A stretch of 64,000 nt of DNA, taken from positions 225,949,035 through 226,013,034 of the forward strand of contig OX352772.1 of NCBI GenBank assembly GCA_947095535.1, written 5' to 3'. A program made the position numbers and the translations under genes. The notes beneath the pieces were generated by a model that was not told the origin of the DNA, searched no databases, and saw nothing but the letters and a program-made list of their open reading frames with translations. The stretch's first letter is position 1. Each line of letters starts with the position of its first letter. The stretch comes from Poecilobothrus nobilitatus. Taxonomy: Eukaryota > Arthropoda > Insecta > Diptera > Dolichopodidae. Of this stretch, positions 11,574-21,765 are shown one piece after another.

Positions 11574-13569
11574 CATGCTTAATAAAATATATGTAGGGAA
11601 AAAAAATATAAAAGAATCGAAAATATAAAAGAATCGAAAAAACTTGATTTTATTATTGCATAAAAATATTCATAGATACTTTTGAATATCAAGATCAAAA
11701 ATAATAAAATAACGAGGAAGAATACAGTTGCCTTTGTCAACTCTTAGATACCCGTACGAACCGTTAGTATGTTCACAGCCTGTCACTCTGCTTACAATAT
11801 TATTTTTTTAATATTTTAGTATTTTAAAATAATTTGGGTGAATTTTATAATTTCTAGAACTATGGGTTGTACATATATTCAAACTATATGTTTATATTAA
11901 ATATTCCACTGACAGAATAATTTCTTATAAGTAAAATGAAATACATATATGTATGTAAATACGGCGCTATATAATATACATATATACTCTTATCATTCAT
12001 TCACTAGTGACATATACGATATGTAAATAAACATGATATTATATAAGTATGTATATATATCAATATCATATAAATAAAAATTCTTCAAGCAACCGTTATG
12101 TTGTTTATTTATTTACATTTTTTGTACTACGCATTATATCCTCAACAATTTCAAATTATCGAGTAAAACAAATGCAAAAAATTTGTTGAAGAAATTTGTT
12201 AGAAAATTTGAAAAAATCAAGTAACACTTTCGTCAATTATAAAGTAACCCTACATTATTAAAAAAAAGTTTTTAACAAAAATAAGAGTATAATATTGAAG
12301 CTTTAATTTTTGTGTATTACTTCAAAAAAATTTTAACAGGTGTTCAAGTTACAGGTGTTTAAAAATAGGAAATTTTCAGTATTTGACCCCTTACAACTCC
12401 TAAACGGGGGGTGATACAAAAAAAATTTTTGAAATGACTAATACTTATTTTCAAAGTTCTAACTTCTGTAAAAATTTCAAGTTTCCAACTTAAACCGTTT
12501 AGAAGATAGAAGGGTTAAAGGATTTTGCAAAATTTGAGTTTCACATAACGGTAAATTAAGACACCGTATGCCACAAATATATATTTATTGTATATATACT
12601 TTTAAATCTAATACAAGTAGTAATCGTTTGGCGTTTTCAAAATGAAGATATAACTTATACAACTTGTGCTATAACAATTTAAATATAGAGCTTTTTTGAA
12701 CCTTTGAGGAGCTGTAGCTCCGTAACGTGTGGGTCTACAAAAAAAAGTTATTAAAAATAAAATTAATATTTTTGTGAGATCTATCAGTAGTTAAAATTTC
12801 ATAGCTCTATTTCAAAAAAAATGTGGGGATCTAAAAGTTAGGTGTTCGAGAGCTACCCTAAGTTTTGGTCCAAACTCAACCAAAAAAAATAGGGAACCTA
12901 CAAATTACTCCCAAAATATTTTGTGTAAATTTCAAGATTCTAGCTTTCTTAGTTTTTGAGTTAGCGTGCTGATGGACGGACGGACATGGCTCAAAAGTCT
13001 TAGAATTTTTTTCTGATCCGATCCATACCTTTGAAGGTATATCTAGCTCCCTTATTTCGAGGTGTTACAAACGGAGGAGTAATTTTATTATACCCGATCC
13101 TATCGTACGGGTATAAAAATTACAAAGTGTAGTTTATTTTTAGTTTTGTTTTGTTTTATTAAAAGATGATTAATTATTAAGAGTTGTTATTATAGTTTTA
13201 AAGTTGCAAAAATAAAAATCAGAAAAATATGTTATTTTTAGAATACGTGTTGTTTCTAATTGTACCATATTTTATTGTAAATTGTTGTAATACCTTGAAC
13301 AATTAAGACTTATGACTTATGTATATTAAGTATGTACACATGTACTTTAAAAATATTTTGCATTCTTTTAACTTCTGTTCACCTGGTGTAAACTAAATTG
13401 TAAAAACTAGTTTAACTCTTTCGAACAATTTAAAAACTTATTATACAAATGCAAAAAAAAAAAAAATTAAAATAAGAACAAAAAGAAAAGAAAAAAATTA
13501 TGGAATTATAAGTGTGTCTGTTGTATAAGATTTCTTTTTTTCTATTCTATAAGAACATTGAGAAAATAA
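11574..13569 (+). repeat. Left terminal inverted repeat of the outer Maverick
   Basis: Starts CATGCTTAATAAAATATATG and includes CTTGATTTTATTATTGCATA. It is interrupted by mini-me copy A at 11711-13114 and resumes to AAGAACATTGAGAAAATAA at 13569. The reverse complement of 47731-48281 matches both parts in order, which shows mini-me A inserted after the Maverick did. Confidence 0.8.
11711..13114 (-). mobile_element. mini-me/DINE-1-like repeat, copy A
   Basis: On the minus strand it starts ATACCCGTACG, then GTAACACCTCG...GGAGCTAGATATACC, the core leading into gccatgtccgtccgtccgtc, and ends with a sequence close to the ends of copies B and C (GTATTCTTCCTCGTT). The start ATACCCGTACG and a near-terminal inverted copy form sub-terminal inverted repeats, as in Helentron-type DINE-1 elements. 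It is shorter (1.4 kb) and more diverged than B and C and lacks their 259-bp internal repeats. Confidence 0.75.
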
Positions 13570-13712
13570 CGGAAAATCTTTCATTTACTTGATAGTTGAT
13601 ATTACGGCTTCGTTTTATGTTGTAATGTAGGAAAAAAACAAAGATAGGTTAATTGCTTTTGGTATTTATCGTAAACACAAAAATAAAAACAGATTAAGTT
13701 ATCTGTTTATTT

Positions 13713-13937
13713 TTATTTATTTGAAAAAACTTTTACAAATTTGCGATGATCAGATGTTAAGATTCTAGAAGTAATGAGACCAACTTTTTCTATACGTCTT
13801 TGAAATCTACTTTTATCACGTGCGTATTCTTCCCTATAACGTTCCCGTGCTGATCTGTAGGCATAGTCCCAAACATACATAACATGTATTTCTTCTAACA
13901 CTAAAGAGAACGTTTTAGTTTTGTTATTTAAATTCAT
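13713..13937 (-). CDS. 75-aa basic ORF of the outer Maverick, unknown
   Basis: ATG 13937 (MNLNNKTKTFSL) to a stop at 13713. The protein is rich in Arg, Tyr and Glu (YAYRSARERYREEYARDK about residues 28-45) and probably largely helical. It lies between the left inverted repeat and the unknown conserved gene, on the same strand as the latter. I recognise no family; it may be a small Maverick gene or the end of a longer broken one. Confidence 0.4.
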   Translation of the reverse strand: MNLNNKTKTFSLVLEEIHVMYVWDYAYRSARERYREEYARDKSRFQRRIEKVGLITSRILTSDHRKFVKVFSNK

Positions 13938-13989
13938 ATCGTGCAAGTATGAAATTGAAAGTTTTAATTTAAATTTTTTTCTTTTAAAA

Positions 13990-14405
13990 GATATATATAC
14001 ACATTATAACAATTTTTAATAGCACATCTGAAATTGTTGTTTGACAAATGTATAGGGCAATTTGATTTCAAGTTATCAATCTTTTGTAATGACGGTAAGT
14101 TTCTGCTTAGATCTACTATTTTAACACTGTCAATGTACTTTTGAAGGAAAAGTTTTTTTTGTTCTCCTTTAACATAAATTTTTTCAGTTGTCTCTAAATA
14201 GTGTTTTAATATATATTTACTTTTAAATATTCAACTAAGCCGTTATTCCATTTAAGTCCATTAATTTTATTTTCGGAATACTGGTTACTATATTTCATAT
14301 TCTGACTAAGTTCTTGTGCGGGATATTGTGCTTTGAAGTGATACACAGTTGGAATTAAACTACCTTTTTCAAGTATGGCTAATTCTTTTAGGAAATATTG
14401 CCTTT
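13990..14405 (-). pseudogene. Conserved Maverick-linked protein, copy 1 (function unknown)
   Basis: Minus-strand translation gives ERQYFLKELAILEKGSLIP, later YVKGEQKKLFLQKY, then a Cys/His-containing end (CPIHLS..., CAIKNCY). The same order of motifs appears at 39890-39400 inside the second Maverick. Proteins with VKG.QKK.FL and a late Cys/His cluster recur in arthropod genomes; an RNase H/exonuclease-like fold is only a guess. Stops near 14205 break this copy, and it is fused head to head with the ATPase fragment at about 14406. Confidence 0.55.
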
Positions 14406-14407
14406 CA

Positions 14408-14637
14408 TTCCAGATTTTAATGATAATCAAAAACCTTTGTTAATTATTATCGATGATATGATGTTAAATTCTCATGATAAGTATATATGTGATTTATTTA
14501 CTAGAGCATTACATCATAGAAAGTTATCTGTAAAATTTGTAATACAAAATATTTTTCACCAGTTTAAATTTTCAAGAGATATTTCATTTAACTGTAAATA
14601 TATAGTACTTTTCAAAAATCCAAGAGATAAATATGGA
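14408..14637 (+). pseudogene. Maverick packaging ATPase (FtsK/HerA type), C-terminal fragment
   Basis: Reads PDFNDNQKPLLIIIDDMM (Walker B with DD), then LFTRALHHRKLSVKFVIQN (sensor region ending in Gln-Asn), then FSRDISFNCKYIVLFKNPRD. This order is characteristic of the HerA/FtsK-like DNA-packaging ATPase of Mavericks. The Walker A half is absent because the sequence joins the unknown gene at 14406. The right edge is cut by Copia sequence at about 14637. Confidence 0.75.
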
Positions 14638-17100
14638 ACAGACATTGATTCATCGTTTAAGTGTTCCAATATGAAATGTGTACACTGTATAAAAGGAAAA
14701 ATCAAACAATTTCCATATACTACATAAGAAAGCAAAGAAAATGATATTCTTGAAGTTGTGCATTCAGATATATGTGGGCCTTTTACTACATCTCTTGGCG
14801 GATCCAAATATTTTATTACTTTATGGATGGAAAATCCAGGTATGTTGACGTTATATTTATTAAAGAAAGAAGTGAAGCTGTGAATGTTTTTAAAATTTAT
14901 AAAAGAAAGATTGAAAATGCAACTAATAAAAAAATAAAAACATTTAGATCTGATAATGCAAAATAATATATTTCGAGAGAATTTGAAGAATTTTTAGATG
15001 AATGTGGTATTACTCACCAGTTAACAATTCCATATACTTCTCAGCAAAATGGAATTGCTGAACGAATGAATAGGACACTGGTGGAAATAGCAAGAACTAT
15101 GTTAATAGAAGCAGAGCTTCCAAAGTATTTGTGGGCAGAAGCTATAAATACTGCTGCATTTATACGAAATAGATCTCCATCAGTCACAATAAATTATCAA
15201 ACGCCAATTGAATTATTAAAAGGGAGACAGCCTAATCTATATTTTCTGAAAGTGTTCGGAAGTCGAGCAATTGTTCTAAATAAACGTCATGGAAAAACCA
15301 AATTTGACACAAAAGGAATAGAATATATATTTGTTGGTTTTGATGGTATTTCGGAAGGATATAGATTATTTGATGAAAAAATAGAAGTATAATCAAGGCT
15401 AGAGATGTTGAAATTCTTGAAAACATAAAATCTGAAAATTATGTTTATTCAGAGCTTACATCGTCACCAAGAATCGTCATTACAGAAGATAATGATGTCA
15501 CAAATTTAAAATTTGAAAACCAGATATAGAAGAAGATGTAATAAGCAAAAAACACAGAAGTGGTGAAACAATTTGCGGATCTAGATTTTGATGATGAAAA
15601 CTATGTTAGTTGTGCGAAAAGTATGATAGTGCTGAAAATAAAGACTATGATAAACAAGTGCGAAAATTAGGAAGGCCTAAAATAATAAGAGATGGAAAAA
15701 GATGTCGACCAAAAATTTTGCGTGAACGGGTAAATTTGGCAATAAATAATATTAATAATACTCCCATTTCGTTTGAGGAAGCAATTCGCAGTGAAGACAA
15801 AACAAATGGATCGAAGCTATGAAGAATGAAATGTCATCACTTGAGAAAAATAAAACATGGGTTATCATAGATCGACCTACTGATAAAAATATCCTTACTA
15901 ATAGATGGGTATTTACTAAAAAACTAAATAAAGATGGATTTATCGAGAGATACAAGGCACGTTTGGTTGCAAGGGACTGCGAATAGAAATATGGAGAAGA
16001 TTTTCAAGACATTTTTGCTCAAGTTGTCCGATATGAAACCATGAGAGCATTATTTGCAGTGTGTGTAAAAGAAAAAATTAAAGTTCACCATATGGATGTG
16101 GTAGCGGCTTTTGTGCAAGGAGATTTAAATGACGAAATATATATGACGTTACCAAAAAATGTTAATAAAAAAATTGAAAAAAACAAAGTTTGTAAATTGC
16201 TTAAACCTCTCTATGGGTTGAAACAATCAAGTCGACAATGGCATGAAAAATTAAGTACGTTTTTAGAAGATCTTCGTATCAAAAAGACTAAAGCTGATCA
16301 ACGTCTTTACGTTAAGGAGGAAAATACAAAAAAAATTATGATCGCAGTTTATGTTGATGATCTTATTTTAGCATCTAATTGTGACAGGTACTTAAGGTTT
16401 GATTTAAATCGAAAATTTGAGATGAAAGACTTAGGTGAAATATCAAATATATTAGGTATATCTGTGAAAGCTGACATTCGAAAAGGTAACATAGAATTAA
16501 GTCAGAAACAATATGTAGAAAAATTGATTAACATCTGTGATATGCAAGATGCCAAAGCATTGTCAACACCTATGTGATTTTCTAACTGAAATAAAAAATA
16601 AAGAAATAAATGAACACGAAATTGAAGAGATGAAAAACATCCAATATAGGGAATTAGTAGGCTGTCTACAATATCTAGCACGTCCAGATATTGCATTCGC
16701 CGTAAATATTGTCAGCAGATTTACATCAAACCCATCAAAAGAATGTTGGACAGCTGCAAAAAGGATTTTAAAATATCTAAAAGGCACGTCACATTACAAA
16801 ATATCATATAAATGTATTGAAGACGACATAACAACTTTTTCTGACTCTGATTGGGCCAGTGATCCAAGTGATCGAAAGTCTTGTTCAGGTTACGTCATAA
16901 TGATGTGCGGTGGTCCCATAACATGGAAAGTTAGGAAACAAAAATCAGTATCACTGTCTACAATGGAGGCAGAATATATGGCTCTTTCTGAAACAACTAA
17001 AGAAGTTATTTTTATGCGATGATATGGGTATTAAATTGAACGGTAAAACTATAGTGAATTGCGATAATCAGAGCTGTATTCAATTTGCGAAGGATGAATT
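14638..17100 (+). pseudogene. Copia pol: integrase, RT, RNase H
   Basis: Integrase zinc-finger end CSNMKCVHCIKG, catalytic core with HSDICGPF, FRSDNAK and GIAERMNRTLVEIARTM (the DDE set is visible), and a GKR-like domain with VFVGFDGISEGYRLF-type wording near 15330. RT: NRWVFTKKLNKDG, HMDVVAAFVQGDL, LYGLKQSSRQWHEKL and the intact box IAVYVDDLILAS (about 16345). RNase H: SDSDWASDPSDRKSCSGY and STMEAEYMALSE. Stops or shifts at 14727, 14966, 15392, 15986 and 16577 inactivate it. Confidence 0.85.
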
Positions 17101-17217
17101 TGAATTAAAATTTGAATTTGTTCTTTTATTATTAAATTTAAAAATAGAAAATAATAAGTAAAGTTGAAACAAATTTTTTAGTAAAGAAAGTAAAGTAAAG
17201 TATATTGATAGGGGGAA

Positions 17218-17417
17218 TGTTAGAATTGTAAATGAATTGTCATTTGTTCTTGATCACTGTACTTTACATTAATATAATTATCATTGTATCATACATCTTA
17301 TATTATATAACTTTATACATCTTAATATTATCATTGTATGTATCATACATTATTGTATTACCATGTTTTAAATATTGTACTAAATAAATTCAGTCGATTA
17401 TAGTACTCGAACTAACA
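17218..17417 (+). repeat. Copia 3' LTR
   Basis: Opens TGTTAGAATT and closes CTAACA (perfect 6-bp inverted ends), preceded by a polypurine run (AGGGGGAA at 17210-17217). Length 200 bp, normal for copia. It ends exactly where the Maverick protease frame resumes. Confidence 0.8.
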
Positions 17418-17658
17418 GTGTCTATACGTGGTACAGATGTTGCAGTTATAGTATGAACGCCTTTTTATAAAATTTTAATAAAGGAAATTATGTAGAAAAC
17501 GACAAATCGATTCTAAATACTTTTCAACATATAACTCGTAAAGATGTTACATATAACTTTTCAACATATAACTTGGAAAATATAACTCGTTACACACCTG
17601 TATTCCTAAATCGTATAAATGAAAAGCAACATAAACAATTTTTAGTAAATTTAAAGCA
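17418..17658 (+). pseudogene. Maverick adenain-like protease, C-terminal end (outer copy)
   Basis: From the first base after the Copia LTR the frame reads VYTWYRCCSYSMNAFL, then a stop, then NYVENDKSILNTFQHI. This matches the protease at 62478-61987 just downstream of its catalytic Cys box (CGQYCCVY). So Copia split the gene within a few residues of the nucleophile. The catalytic half is lost. Confidence 0.75.
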
Positions 17659-17750
17659 GTGGAGGAACCAGGTCAGAACACAAATTTATTGCTAAATTAT
17701 AAATATTTTCTCAGTAAGAGTCATACATTAAAAATTTCTTTTGGCTTTGG
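17659..17750 (+). pseudogene. N-terminus of the 179-aa Maverick protein family (outer copy)
   Basis: GTG at 17659 occupies the place of the ATG in the other copies (EEPGQNTNLLLNYKYFLSKS here, EEQGSSINLLLSYTYFLNRS at 61960). Similarity ends at about 17750, after GFGSVF, where sequence of the convergent acidic ORF begins. The remaining ~145 residues are deleted. Its position right after the protease is the same as in the other two Mavericks. Confidence 0.65.
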
Positions 17751-17754
17751 ATCA

Positions 17755-18020
17755 GTCTTCCTGATGATTATTTACATACCAAATTTGAGGAAACTGAACT
17801 TCTTCCTCTTCTTCTTCAATTTGTTCTTCGATTTGTTCTTCAGTTTCTTGTTCTGATTCATCTATCTGGTGAGGCGGCACAAACTTTTCTGTATATTCCA
17901 TTTCCTCATCCCCCACAGTTGATGTAATTGTATCATCCTGAATCTGGCTTTCAGTATTTACTCGGGCAATTTCTGCAAATGGAGAGAATCAGCTTGCATT
18001 TTAGAGTTTTGTTCCATAAA
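17755..18020 (-). pseudogene. Acidic Maverick ORF (outer copy)
   Basis: The minus strand opens MEQNSKMQADS at about 18020; a frame break near 17970 follows, then an open acidic run with EEQIEEQIEEEEEEVQFPQI to about 17755. It is convergent with the 179-aa family ORF, as at 61095-61367, whose product is also Glu/Asp-rich and ends in a tryptophan-containing acidic tail. A TTTGCAG acceptor-like site lies at the frame break, so a short intron is possible. Function unknown. Confidence 0.5.
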
Positions 18021-18196
18021 AGTCAGAATGGAAATTAATTAAAACTACAAATAAAATCTCACTTATATACTCATGTTGAAAAGTATAAAAGCAAAATAGA
18101 CTATATTGGGTTAGTTTAAATCTTGCTTTGGTCTATTTCATATGTAATAATTATTATTTTCATACCTTTAACATTTTTAAAATTAGTTGGACATAA

Positions 18197-18591
18197 TTGT
18201 TTAATATAAATAAGTTGTCAACATCCCAAATAATAACTGAAATTCATAGACAGGCAAGACGTAAATTTCTTAAAAGAAAATTCAAGCAGAAAGGTTTAAA
18301 TGACACATGGCAAATCGATTTAGTCGAAATGTTACCTTATCGAAAATTTAATAATGGATATAAATATATGTTGACGGTCATTGATACTTTTTCCAAATAT
18401 GCCTATGCTGAACCTGTGGAAACTGAAAATGTTTTAAATGCCTTAAAATCAATTATTAGAAGAGCTAAAGTTATACCAAAAAATATTCATTCTGATCAAG
18501 GCAAGGAATTTTTTAATTCACAATTTCAAAATTATATGAAAAAAAAATCAATCAATCATTATCACACATTTAGCGAATTAAAAGCATCAAT
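18197..18591 (+). pseudogene. Maverick integrase, N-terminal and core part (outer copy)
   Basis: rve-type integrase. The likely original start is now TTG (at about 18212; LSTSQIITEIHRQARR). The core shows LNDTWQIDLVEM (first Asp), LTVIDTFSKYAYAEP and NIHSDQGKEFF (second Asp). The frame stays open until HTFSELKAS and is then cut at 18591 by the BEL/Pao LTR, before the catalytic Glu box. The chromodomain-like C-terminus of an integrase of this type reappears at 45020-45142 on the far side of the BEL block. Confidence 0.8.
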
Positions 18592-18939
18592 TGTTGTTTT
18601 ATGCTCAATAAAACTTAGATTAAAAGAAACGCACTGTTTTAATTTCAGTTATTCAATTCCTTTATTTAACTAACTTTCTTCACGGCTATACGATAACGAG
18701 TAATTAAAAATTCATAAAATGTGGCTTTATATAAACTTGAGTTAAACGGTTCAGGACTAACGTTTAACTCAAGTTCAGTAACCTTGAATTTAAGTACATA
18801 ATAAAATGAAACAAAAAAAAGTATATAAAAAACATATGTAGTGTATATAAAAAAGTTAAAATTATCGAGTATGTAAAAAACATAAAATTATTGTGAATTA
18901 ATTTAATTTTAGTCACTGTAACTGACTTCTTGTGTTACA
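18592..18939 (-). repeat. Probable BEL/Pao 3' LTR
   Basis: 348 bp that begins TGTAACACAAG and ends CATAAAACAACA on the minus strand (TGT...ACA ends). Its edge falls exactly where the Maverick integrase frame stops. It contains a TATATAAA box near 18728-18735 (plus-strand view TTTATATAAA) and an AATAAA signal. No clear polypurine tract lies beside it, so the inner border is uncertain. Confidence 0.45.
18734..18775. repeat. Perfect 15-bp palindromic stem inside the BEL LTR
   Basis: AACTTGAGTTAAACG at 18734-18748 and its exact reverse complement at 18761-18775, with a 12-nt loop. It lies next to the TATA-like box, so it could be a transcription-factor site or an RNA hairpin; neither is shown. 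Confidence 0.7.
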
Positions 18940-19238
18940 AAATGAAAACAATTATATTTTGATAATTTCTATGTAATATTGTGAATTTGTTTGACTTTGA
19001 TAATCACTAATACTTTAAGTTAAAATGCATACAAAATTTAATTTAAAAATAAAATTTTATGTATTTATAAAAAAAAAAGAATTTGTGCTGTTTTAAGATG
19101 TTCTATGCTGTCGATGGACGGCACCAGAATGTCGTTTGGACGGGACCAGAATTTAGCCAGGATTTAGCCTTTACTCAGATAAGTATTTACATTTGTGTTA
19201 TTTGAGTAATATGATTCTTTGTGTTTTTTTTTTTCATT

Positions 19239-21146
19239 ATACCCGTATGAACTATGTTCAAGGGTATAATAAATTTGCCATTACGTTATACCCGTATGAA
19301 CTATGTTCAAGGGTATAATAAATTTGCCATTACGTTTGTGACACCTTAAAGGAGTCGAGCTAGATATAGTGTCAAAGGTATGGATCGGCTCAGAATCGAA
19401 TTCTGAGTCGATTAAGCCATGTACGTCCGTCCGTCCGTCCGTCCGCACGATAACTCAAAAAATAAAGGAGGTAGGGGGCTGAAATTTTTTTTACGTCACT
19501 TTTGCAAAATTGTTAGTTTTGCTATTTAAATCCAACATTTTCGGTCGGTCAAATAACTCAGTATCTATTCAAGCTAGGTTTCTGAAATTTTGCAAATGAT
19601 GATCAAGTTTTATGGCAACAACTTCTGTAAAATTTGGTTGTGCTGGTGCAGCGGGTTCGGGTAGCTGCCATACAACTTCTCCGTTTAAATAAGAATAAGT
19701 CAGTGTTTATTGAAGCTAGGAATCTGAAATTTAGTAAAGAGGTGTCGAGTTACATGCCAACAACTTTTGTAAAATTTGGTTGGTCTAGAGCAGCCGGTTC
19801 AGACTTCTTGCACTTCTTGGAACCTAATGAAGCTAGGCGTCTGAAATTTTGCAAATGATGATCAAGTTTTATGGCAACAACTTTTGTAAAATTTGGTTGT
19901 GGTGGTGCGGCGAGTTCGGGTAGCTGCCATACAACTTATCCGGTTAAATGAGAATAACTCAGTGTTTATTGAAGCTAGGAATCTGAAATTTAGTAAAGAA
20001 GTGTCGATTTATATGCCAACAACTTTTGTAAAATTTGGTTGGTCTAGAGCAGCCGGTTCAGGCTTCTTGCACCTCTTGGAAGTTAATAAAGCTAGGCGTC
20101 TGAAATCTTGCAAATGATGATCAAGTTTTATGGCAACAACTTCTACAAAATTTGGTTGTGCTGGTGCGACGGGTTCGGGTAGCTGCCATACAACTTCTCT
20201 TTTTAAATGAAAATAACTCAGTGTCCGTCCGCACGATAACTCAAAAAATAAAGGAGTTAGGAGGCTGAAATTGTTTTACGTCACTTTTACAAAATTGTTA
20301 GTTTTGCTATTTAACTCCAGCATTTTCTGTCCCCGGGTTCGGTTAGCTGCCATACAACGTCTTTCTTTAAATAGAAATAACCCAGTGTCTGTTCAATCTA
20401 GGTATCTGAAATTTTGCGAATGATGATCAAGTTTTATGGCAACAACTTCTGCAAAATTTGGTTGTGGTGGTGTGACGGGTTCGGGTAGCTGCCATACAAA
20501 ATCTCTTTTTAAATGAAAGAACTCAGTGTCCGTCCGCACTATAACTCAAAAAATAAAGGAGTTAGGAGGCTGAAATTTTTTTTGCGTCACTTTTACAAAA
20601 TTGTTAGTTTTGCTATTTAACTCCAGCATTTTTGGCCGCCGGGTTCGAGTAGCTGCCATACAACTTCTTTCTTTAAATGGAAATAACCCAGTGTCTATTC
20701 AATCTAGGAATCTGAAATTTTGCAAATGATGATCGAGTTTTATAGCAACAACTACTGTAAAATTTTGTTGTGATGATATGACAGGTTCGGATAGTTGCCA
20801 TACAACTTCTCTTTTTAAATGAAAATAACTCAGTGTCTATTGAAGCTAGCTATCTGAAATTTAGTGAAAAAGTGTCGAGTTGCATGCCAAAAACTTTTGT
20901 AAAATTTGAATGGTCTAAAGCAGCCGGTTCAGGCTTTTTGCATTTCTTGGAAGTTAATGAAGCTAGGCGCAATAGATTCGGGTAGCTATCATACAACTCC
21001 ACAATTTACATAAATATATCTCTGTAGTTCGGTACTAAAACTCTGAATGTTTTTAAAAGATGATCAAGTTTTATAGAAACAGGATATATTACGTTCATAC
21101 GGGTATCCCAGAGTTGACACAGTCTACTCTACTGCACTCTTCCTCG
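19239..21146 (+). mobile_element. mini-me/DINE-1-like repeat, copy B
   Basis: Starts ATACCCGTATGAACTATG; the first 49 bp are tandemly duplicated (second copy from 19288). Then comes the core ending in GTCGATTAAGCCATGTACGTCC and a (GTCC)n microsatellite at about 19427-19445. The body is made of 259-bp repeats (for example 19634 and 19893) carrying GGTTCGGGTAGCTGCCATAC. The sub-terminal inverted copy GTTCATACGGGTAT near the right end matches the first 14 bp. It ends CACTCTTCCTCGTT. The short ORFs in it are repeat translations, not genes. Confidence 0.8.
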
Positions 21147-21765
21147 TTTTTGTTTATTTTCAGATGCCGATTATACTGAAAACGGAACATACTCCCGGCC
21201 TTGGCATCATCCCATAAAGATGTCAACATAAAGTTAATGTTAATAAGTATCATAATAATTAAAAACACTTCATTCATTTTTTTTGTTTGTTTGTTTGTTT
21301 TTAAAGAAAAAAGAAATCCGTTTATGGTGATTGTTTGTTGTTCTCAATGTGATTTCTTGTTGTGATAAATTTATTGATTATTTTTCGATTTTAGCTAAGA
21401 AAACGAGTAAGCTTGAACACCACTGGACACCGGTTGAATATCGTTGGATTGAATGCCCATCAACACGACTCGACCATGCAAAGAGAATAAGGAATTAGAA
21501 CACATATAAGTAAGAATAAAGAAATGACAAAAAAAATTTATATATGTATACAAGTATTGTAATCAGTATATTAGTATTATTTTTAAGTAGGTGTTCTCAG
21601 CTATTGTGTAAAATTGTTATTGCAGGTGTTCTCAGCTATTGCGTAGAATAGTAGGACTTATTGTAGAATTATTCCATCGTAAATATTAGATAGATAGTGC
21701 AGTTCATTCTTTAAAGTAGGTCTTTCGGTTGACGATATTAGAGGGTTTTTTTTTAATCGTTTGAT
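21147..21765. other. BEL/Pao 3' non-coding region
   Basis: No gene seen. Contains a direct duplication of AGGTGTTCTCAGCTATTG (about 21590 and 21624) and (TTTG)n at 21281-21300. On the minus strand this follows the end of the BEL polyprotein. Confidence 0.5.

Larger units (their letters stand above)
14638..17417 (+). mobile_element. Ty1/copia retrotransposon, 5' truncated
   Basis: Begins abruptly at the end of the integrase zinc finger and runs through integrase, RT and RNase H to a 200-bp 3' LTR. The 5' LTR, gag, protease and integrase start are missing. Immediately after the LTR (17418) the frame of a Maverick protease resumes, so the element landed in that gene, and the left side was later deleted or rearranged. 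Confidence 0.85.

Noticed and set aside
12540..12900. Possible host regulatory sequence in the intergenic-looking stretch
   Set aside because: It is internal to mini-me copy A, whose two ends are recognised at 11711 and 13114.
19634..20117. 74-aa plus-strand ORFs (also at 34238, 34497 and 35282)
   Set aside because: They repeat with the 259-bp unit of the mini-me copies and have no protein motif; they are translations of a repeat.
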